DNA of 64,000 bases, taken from the NCBI GenBank assembly GCA_013365365.1, contig JABVXU010000194.1:33758-97757 (forward strand), in the 5' to 3' direction. The notes beneath the pieces are model-generated. The model had not been told where the DNA came from. It saw only the letters and a list, made by a program, of their open reading frames with translations, and did not search any database. Shown piece by piece: positions 56,201-64,000 of the stretch (position 1 is its first letter; every line of letters begins with the position of its first letter). This stretch comes from Cruorifilaria tuberocauda (taxonomy: Eukaryota > Nematoda > Chromadorea > Rhabditida > Onchocercidae). Position numbers and translations under genes: made by a program.

Positions 56201-56976
56201 TGGCGCTAGCCGATGGTACTTATAAAGTTGATTATTGAATTACTAATATAAAGTTATTGTTCAATTACTAATTATATGTTCTCTGGAATAATCATATGTT
56301 AGTCATCTCAGAGAAATTAATTTATTTCTTTTTTATTATAGTGAAAGTAAACTTGAAGAACGTGAAAAAATGTAAATGGAAGTGTTCGCACAGGCACACA
56401 TTTATCTATCTCCTTGAGAAAAGCTGATCGTAACAATGATGATATCATTGTGAGGTATTGAAAGGATAGCTGAGTTACCTTTTGAAAAATGATTTACATC
56501 CTTCGCATGAAAACTGCCCATAATGCTTCCCACTCGATTTGTCACCACAAACAACACATTCGATGCCGAGCACTAACTGTTTGTCAGTTGGTGAATTTTC
56601 CAGATGAGCACCACCGCTACCACCGGCAATACCACTGTTCGATGCATTACCCGAATCTGAGCTACTTGCACCAGATGACGATCGTGAATCCTCCAATTAT
56701 ACTATGTATATTTTCCGTAATGTTTTTTAATAAATGTAAGTTTCGTTGAGTGATATTTTATCAGATTAACTATAATACTCGGGCATTTAAATTCTATTCT
56801 ATAACGATAGCATCTTTAGACATAGTAGTGAATGGGTGAATTACCTGGATGTTAGCATCCGGATTGCTGGTACTTGGATTTTTTATATCGGAATTCATCC
56901 AGGAAGAGCTTACTGTAGGTACGGACATTTCCATAGGCGGAACACGGTGTTCCTCTTTCCATTGCTTTTTCTTCAT
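50236..56976 (-). CDS. unc-55: COUP-TF class nuclear receptor (UNC-55/NR2F homologue)
   Basis: Transcription factor with an NR2F-type zinc-finger DNA-binding domain and ligand-binding domain. In C. elegans UNC-55 sets VD motor-neuron synaptic identity. Nine exons join in phase to 434 codons: 56976-56845, 56690-56479, 55767-55640, 54834-54676, 53119-52998, 52682-52515, 52245-52168, 50683-50570, 50427-50236. The Ser/Gly-rich N-terminus leads into finger 1 ([20 protein letters not shown]-box CEGCKS). Finger 2 has [20 protein letters not shown]. The LBD shows [88 protein letters not shown] and the AF-2-like LLRDML. The exon 2 acceptor (ATTGGAG) lacks a pyrimidine tract but is the only one that avoids an in-frame stop. 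The exon 7/8 junction has an alternative reading of a few residues. Confidence 0.95.
51760..51885. repeat. 41-bp near-perfect inverted repeat in unc-55 intron
   Basis: Left arm 51760-51800 and right arm 51845-51885 are complementary over 41 bases with one mismatch. The core is TGCTTTCAACAACATGTG and its complement, with a 44-base AT-rich loop. It sits in the 1.5-kb intron between 52167 and 50684. It resembles a small foldback (MITE-like) element. No transposase or target-site duplication was identified. Confidence 0.85.
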
Positions 56977-57342
56977 GCACTTCTTATCCACTTCCTACAC
57001 GTAACGCTTTTCGATTACACTACACGTAATGCCTTTTCCGCTAGATAATTTGGAAATTCTATTCGATGTTTTTTTGATTGTAAATTGCTAGTAAGAGAGA
57101 TTGTTATCGAAGTACAGGATAGGAAGAGGAAGTGATAGAAGTAGAAAGGAGTAATAATGAAAGTGGAATGAAAAGCAAATATACAGGCTTCGATTCTCCT
57201 CTCTCAGATGACACTTTGGCCTCGGGGAGGGGCAAAGGTCGTGGATCAAAGCTTGTTAGCCTGGAATTTCCTCCAATAAGCAGTGCGAAAGAAATTGAAA
57301 TGACTTGTGGCGAAATATTTCTGGCCACCAATACCACCAACA

Positions 57343-57443
57343 TCAACACCAGCAGCAGCAGCAGTAGAAGCAGCACCACCACCACCACCACCACCACCAG
57401 CAGTGCTAGCAGCAGCAATAGCAGCAGCAGCAGCAGTAGCAGC
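57343..57443. repeat. Compound (AGC)n/(ACC)n trinucleotide repeat
   Basis: Runs of AGC/AGT triplets flank a run of about eight ACC triplets, followed by more AGC triplets. It begins about 370 bases upstream of the unc-55 start. Open frames through it in both directions are mono-amino-acid artefacts (Ser/Thr one way, Ala/Gly the other). It could lie in the 5' UTR or promoter of unc-55. Confidence 0.8.
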
Positions 57444-60400
57444 GATGAACACGTCGACCGGTCGTCCTACCAGCTTCCTTCTTCGCCTTACCTTCTTTCT
57501 GCAAGATCATACATCCTATCTTCTAATATCACATTAGCAGGCAGCAGAGAGAACACACGTCTAAATGCTCTATTGATCGAGAATGGAAGCACACTATAAA
57601 ATACCGTACTCCGGGGGATCGCTATATTGAAAGCAAGAAATCTCTTCCACTTCCACTATTCTACAAATACAAATAAAGCACATCCACATGGCTCTCTCAA
57701 ATGATTTAAAGGATAACATAAAATCCTTTCTATTTGATAAAAATAAATATTAAAGGCTTATCCCTCCTTCATTAATTAATCCAAAAATAAAGTTATAAAT
57801 TCCTACCGTTTACTTCTGTGCTATATCGAACGACACATGATACATTTGGTATAGTTTAAAGAAATTTCGAACCTTTAGAAAAAAAATAGCCAAGTAGATT
57901 TTGATGTTGAATCATTTCCAATTTCTGTTATTTGGAAAGATGTTAGACTTATCGAAAAGAAATATGAATCATTTACAGTTTACAGTCGTATAGCTACAAG
58001 AACCCGAAATTGTCATACTCTAAATGATATAGTTGAACAGGCAGTAGAAGTCATTTCTTTTCTTGTAATTAATATTTTGTAGTCTGAAAACTAATTTTCT
58101 AATTTTAATTGTCACTCAGGTTTTACATTTTATTCGGTGTCCACCATTTACTCGAAGAAGTCAACAAAAAATATTTGATGATAGAAACCATTAATGTACA
58201 AATGCGTATTGACATTTGCATATTTGCTTTTAATTATTGGCTCATTTTTTTCTTTTGATGATTAGAGGAAGTATTCCAGATTCAACCATAAATGCCATCA
58301 TCATTTCATTTATTTCTGTTATGATTTCATGACACGTTAGCTTCTAAGCAAAGTCTAAATCTTGCATATATTTAATTTTCAATTATCATTATTTTTATTT
58401 TTTGAGCAAAAATTTACATCACCTTAATTTGACTGAAACATCGAAGAGAATAAAGCGCAATAATCAATACAGTATTAAGAAATGTATAGCGAGAACTTTG
58501 AGATTTCAGAAAAAAACTTTGAAATGGGTAAAACGAAGCATGAGCATAATGTATTTGTTTAAATTTCCAAGAATTATTCGATCAGGAATTATGATTTCAT
58601 TCAGCGATTAGCATACATTTTGTGAAAATCTCCTAAATTTTCACCTATCAAATTTGTTCAAAACACTTAGTACGTAAAGTAAACACGTTGGATACTTTTT
58701 TATTCTTTCAAAAATTAATTTATGAAGAATCAGAGATGGTAAAATCCATGAGATGCACGCAAATGTATGCATGCATTTCCAAATAAAGAACATTTTGCGG
58801 TTGTTGGATTAATTTTTACAGAAAAAAAAAATAAACAAATAGATATACCACATTGCCGATCATGGCATCCCATCTGCAAAAAAAATACAAGATTTCATTG
58901 AACTAAATCGATGAATAAAAATATGACAAACGGCTGATGAACCTAAGTTTTCCATTGTTTCTAGCTTGGTATATTGAATGTTCAGATATTTTTTAGTTCA
59001 AGTAACTTATGTAGTTTCTCATGTCATAGACTAACAGTAATCTAGTTTGTCTTATGATCCTTATCACGATGACCTTATTTCAGAGCACTGGCTTAATTTA
59101 TAAATAACAAAGTGAACTTGAAAATTATCAGAAACATTAATTACCAGTATGAATTTTAAAGCACTTTTAACAGAAATTCCACATGCGTTATTCCTTTTTT
59201 GTGTAAAATAATGATATTTTGAGAAATGAATAGATAAGCTTAGTGAATGGTCCCTCTTCAGCGGGTAGTAATATACCGTAAGCTTGAAGCATCATCTCAT
59301 CTCATTTTGTGGATGGATGAGAAGGACCACTCTCGAATATATATAATCCCTTTCTTTGACAGGAAGAGTTAATGCAATGTTAACCAAACATTCACAACCC
59401 CTTCGTGCACATTTCATTTTCTTTTGAAAACCAATTTTGCATTTCAAACAGACGGCTTAACTATTTCCATAACAGTTTAGTGTTCAAAACATTTCAAGAA
59501 CTGACAGAGATAAATGACTGATCTTTCATTTGATAAATTAAACATTTATTTGGATTTATATTAATTTTTAAAGGAAGAATTTTTAGATTGGAATGAGCAA
59601 ACAACAAAGGATGAAATAGCGGAGGTTCATGAGAAGAAGCATAAGGGAAGTGCTATAAAAAAATCATGAAAGTTCCTTTCATCTTCATCGAACACTCTCA
59701 ATCAAGTCAGCGTTTCATTTCAATATCAAAGGATGGATAATTGAAGCAAAATGCACCAGTGAAAGCCCCGAAATAGCACCAATAAAAAGCCAATCCAGCT
59801 GCTTTAAGCCGTATTCGTCCTCATCAACCAGATAAATGGATAACTCTTCAAAGTAATTACATTGAACTTATCTCATCTATACGCATTTCTACTTCACGTT
59901 TACTTCATAAATTTCAATGCACCTAGATCGAATTAATATATCAACATATGAAAAGTGAAAAAATAAACAATTAATAAATCAAACTTTCTAATTTTTTCAT
60001 GAGATAAATTCTTATAATCAAATATAGTATTCAAATGTTAATTAGTTTTAGTCTTCGTTTGAATTTCGGAATTCTCTAGAAATGTCTGCTCAATTAAAAA
60101 AATCCACAAAATCTTTCCTATCTATTCAAGCCTACCAAAGTAGGATAGAGTACTATTCAATTTGAAACTCTTCGCTTGATTTGAGTGAAAAAAAATAACT
60201 AGTCAGAAAAGTGGATATCCTGTTAAATACTGCTTAAAGTGAAGACTGAAGTCCTCGGGAATTCGAAATCAAGCAATTGCTTGTGACAAAAAGGAAGAGT
60301 AGAACAGAAATATAAATAAATGGTCACTTCTTATGATGCTATAAACTACGATGAAATAAAAACAAATGAAATTAAATTTCGCACTCGCAACAGTAAAATT

Positions 60401-60501
60401 TAAATATTTCTGTGGAAGAAATCTTAGACGAAGATGACGTTATCATCTATGGCTGGTTTGCGTTGTTGTATGCTTTCGAAAATCTGAAATTCACGCAATG
60501 T

Positions 60502-60597
60502 TGACCTCCACCGGTGACCTAATTTCAGGGGTAACAAGGTAACGAGGAAATGGGGACTTTCGCCTGCGTGCTCCACCATCCAAAAAGTTCAGGGTCA
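60502..60597. promoter_or_regulatory. Candidate nuclear-receptor element cluster
   Basis: Within 96 bases are TGACCT at 60502-60507 and 60515-60520 (same orientation, 7-base spacer), GGGTAAC/AGGTAAC one base apart (60529-60543), and AGTTCA/GGGTCA abutting (60586-60597). All resemble the AGGTCA half-site. COUP-TF proteins bind direct repeats of AGGTCA with many spacings (established). It lies 3.5 kb upstream of unc-55 in a GC-richer island, so autoregulation is a reasonable guess. Confidence 0.45.
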
Positions 60598-63500
60598 ACT
60601 CAATTCGTTTCCCATTGCTATTTTTGCTTGCTTACTGTAGTTACAACAGCTACGATAGTGATACCCTTTCAATGATAGTTATAATAGTAACTGTAAACTT
60701 TTCTTAAATTTCATTAATCGATAAAATTTTTATCAGAATGGTCTGCGTGCTTCCTATTATTTATGACATTAATAAAAATGATAATGAATAAGGCGTTCAA
60801 ATAGGTGTCATCCCAAAAAAACTCATGAATTCATCAAAACCGGTTATTATAGCGGTTTATAGGTAGTATATCTCCTCAATATCTCTAGAATTAATTCATA
60901 TTTATATATGTGTAACCCACAAAATGTTGACGCATGAAGATATTAGAATTAACGCACAATCATTTTAATTTGGTATCACTGTGTGAATAACGGATGCTGA
61001 ATTACTAACGGTATCTAATTTCATTGACGCTCATTTCTAATACTCTTTCAGAGATGCAAATATCCTACCTTTGATGAAAATATGAATGTTCAATGAATTT
61101 GCTCTTTAGCAAATCCCGAGATTCGGTCTATTGTAATTCTTGGATATATTATTGACAGTATTCCAAATTCGCAATTGATAAAATACTAAAATCATAAAAA
61201 TGATTGCTTTGATACGGCAAATAATAATTTTAATTATATTTACCGTAATAAATCTAAATCATTTGAATGATAGAATCACTAGGATAGCGAGTGAAAAAGA
61301 ATGAAATCTTCACTAAAGTGAACAATTCGTATAAAAAGAGGAATTTCACTCCTTATCTAAATAGTATTACTTAATTTGAGGTGAAGAAATGGTAGAAAGA
61401 AGGATGATCGTGTGGGTTTTTACTAATGAATAATGGTGTTGAAGTTGTGGATGATAAATCATTGCAACAAACGACATTCATCAACTAGCACAAAAGCACA
61501 TATTTCTTGGTCCGTATTTTTGGAGATTTCTAAGAACAATGGAGATTGAAATAAATTTGAAAATAAAATACAAACCGATCGGATACTACAACACATTCCT
61601 TTTAAACATATCTCGTCTTAAAGAAAATTAAAATTCACATTAACATCCGTCTAATTATTGAATCATAATTTTTCGCATAGCCATTTTCAGGTTTTTGGCT
61701 CCTTCCTAGTAGTTTTTTTAATTCAATAATTACAATGTAGTAAAGAAATGTTAATTATTCATATTTCACCAATTTTACCAGTCTTCGTAATTAAATGTGT
61801 GAAAATTTGAAAGAATTTCAATTATATTTAATGTCATTCAGTGGTAGCTTATCTCATTTACAACTCAATCAGAATCGACTGATATTCAGATGATAAAAAT
61901 CGAACTTAACTTATATAACTTTTGTGCCTTAAAATATAAAATCCTGTAAAAGTTGTGGTTTCCATTGACGTAATGGTTTTTCAGTAATTATGCGAACACC
62001 TTGTAAATCTTTCACATGGCATTTTGAAGCGGTATTCCGCCTTGTTTAAGAGGTATTTACTGCGGACTATTTGTATTTAAAGAGAAATTGTCAATGATGT
62101 GAGATATTGTTTGAAATTGAGGTATGTTTTGTCATGCAGGTTTAACTCATTTCTTTTTCTAATTTTTTCTTTGAAAATATCTACAAAAGTTTACGAGGGA
62201 AGCTAAAGTTAACCCACTTATGAATTGATCATATCCATCGAAAAACACTTCTAAACAATGATCATAAAGAAAGAGTCAATGAAATGTGACGGGAATATTG
62301 TAATGAAAAAAAAGAGTTTCGAATTTTTAAAAAAAAATAATTTTCACAATTTCACAAAAGCTCTAATTTCGAAGCTTCTTTCGTTTGATCTGAGTGTTTT
62401 TGGAAAGATTATGAAAAGATTTAGAACTGTTGATTAAAATGAATATGTCAAGATTTAAGGTAAATAAATAGAACAGTTAAATACATGGAAGTCCGCATAC
62501 TTCCAGATCAATCAGTATTAAATGTATTCGGGATAAGAGAACAAAAATAAAACAAAAACATTACAGCTGACGAATATATTATGACTAAACTCCATAGCAA
62601 TATTTGCCTTCTAAAGCACTAATGCTGGATCAATCCGGTTTACTGAATTCATTAGCTAAACTGAAATGAACTTCCATGTATTTATAAAGTATCAATCATT
62701 CCTGAGAAAATCATCGACCAGAGACCTTTTTATAATTATTCAATTAGTCTAAAGAAAATAACACAATGTACAACAAAATGTATTTTAATTGAAAAAAAAA
62801 AGGTTGTGTACCTTACATTATTTGTTAATTGATTGATCAATTAAATTTCGGAGAAAGAATGTGAGCAAAATTGGGTATAAAATGCCAGTTATCACCTTGA
62901 CCTGTATCTTTTCATCGCCATCCATCTACAAAGATGAATGGATTCGTCAGGGTTAATGCTTTCAAGTTTTGCAAAACTTTCAACAGTTCACAATTCATTT
63001 CTCCTCGAATAAAATCAATCCACCTCACTTGGTTGTCATTCTCAAATTAAATTAAGCAACCTTTGAGCAGGAAAAGAAATATCTCGTTTATACAAAGGAA
63101 AATGAGAAGAAAAGAGCAAGCAATGAAGTACCGATGAAAGTGTAAAATTTTAATTTCGAGGAAATTACACTTATTATTGGCGTTGTTTTCTGAATGAACA
63201 CGTGACATGCGGGCTTTTTCTGTCTTAGAGCTTTCTATCTACAAAAGATCGTACGATATAGCAATAACCTAAACAGAATAATCCTGAAGTATATGACATA
63301 AAGACGTATGTATGCCCACAGACATCCTCGGCAGTTTAGTTGAAGTAGATGGAAGAAACCGATAACGTTATCTCGTGAAATGCAGGGGCGTGACAAGAAG
63401 AACGGGACAGATGCACTTCAACGTGGGATGGCTGAATGAAAGAAGGCGAATGAGGGAAAGGACCGACCTCCAGCAGTGCCGACCGGTTGGCCGGATTTTC

Positions 63501-64000
63501 TTACATTCTTCCCATACCGTCCAAACTGACGATTAATCTCACTAAATTGTCCATCTAGAAAACCAAAATGAATGATGATTCCTTCATATAAAAAGATCTG
63601 GAAGATCAGAAAATTAAGATCGTGAGAAAACGGGAAGAATTTAGATTTTTCCATCATGTTTCTATGTTTCAAATTATCTGTTAAGGAGATAAAACAGTTT
63701 AAAATGTTCAAAAAATGCATGAAAGATGTATGCATGTGTGTAATTTAACACTTGACCTTCGCCGCTAAAGGTTAAGAAAAGGGTATTTTATGTAATCTTA
63801 CGACTCCATCTATATTATATTTTCGTCATTAACTATACGTTCATCTATGACAGTAACAGATTATCCCTTACCACTTTGTAATACTTCTTAATAGAATTTA
63901 TACAGTAATGAAAGATGTTCACAACGCCTGTTTTACTACAGAAAAACGCGGAGCATGCATGAGAGCGCGGTTTTATTTCCAGAATTTTAATTCTTAGTAA

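Larger units (their letters stand above)
56977..64000. other. 7-kb gene-poor region upstream of unc-55
   Basis: No convincing coding exon. It contains the trinucleotide repeats (57343-57443) and a GC-richer island at 60420-60620 with nuclear-receptor half-sites. A second GC-richer patch is at 63330-63560, where a short phase-plausible minus-strand exon (about 63556-63505) may exist. The rest is AT-rich. The region probably holds unc-55 promoter and enhancers. Confidence 0.55.

Noticed and set aside
57132..57599. 155-codon plus-strand Ser/Thr-rich frame
   Set aside because: Its composition is produced by the AGC/ACC triplet repeat, and frames on the other strand are equally long, so it is not evidence of a gene.
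58402..58611. 69-codon plus-strand Lys/Arg-rich frame
   Set aside because: Poly-A-driven composition in a gene-poor region; no motif or splice context.

Overview
The window is intron-rich, strongly AT-rich nuclear DNA from a nematode. Filarial or another spirurid worm is my best guess, from base composition, short GT-AG introns and the mix of gene families; this is inference, not a database match. No bacterial (Wolbachia-like) genes, rRNA, tRNA or CRISPR were seen. Gene models were built by joining exons by hand using splice phase and remembered animal orthologues. Four close completely in frame: coq-1 (408 aa), VTA1 (282 aa), a calponin/transgelin (187 aa) and an unc-55/COUP-TF receptor (434 aa).

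Layout, left to right. 1.0-4.4 kb minus: ataxin-10 homologue. 5.1-16.6 kb minus: SCAPER homologue with its coiled coil and a C2H2 finger split by an intron. 18.0-23.8 kb minus: DPP8/9-type dipeptidyl peptidase (dpf-3-like). 24.3-26.9 kb plus: coq-1, polyprenyl diphosphate synthase, divergent from dpf-3. 27.3-36.6 kb minus: RalBP1/RLIP76 (rlbp-1). One of its introns holds an entire leucine-rich-repeat membrane protein gene on the plus strand (30.6-35.4 kb). 37.5-39.1 kb minus: VTA1. 40.0-44.2 kb minus: golgin-84. 45.3-47.1 kb minus: calponin. 50.2-57.0 kb minus: unc-55. 57-64 kb: a gene-poor region upstream of unc-55 with trinucleotide repeats and a cluster of nuclear-receptor half-sites.

The genes are mostly housekeeping (ubiquinone synthesis, ESCRT/Vps4, Golgi tethering, Ral/Rho signalling, peptide processing) plus muscle and neuronal-identity genes. 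They do not form one pathway. The least ordinary items are the nested opposite-strand LRR gene, a non-canonical GC-AG intron in SCAPER, three long near-perfect inverted repeats (two intronic, one intergenic), a duplicated splice acceptor in VTA1, and the half-site cluster 3.5 kb upstream of unc-55. I found no clearly new enzymatic system.
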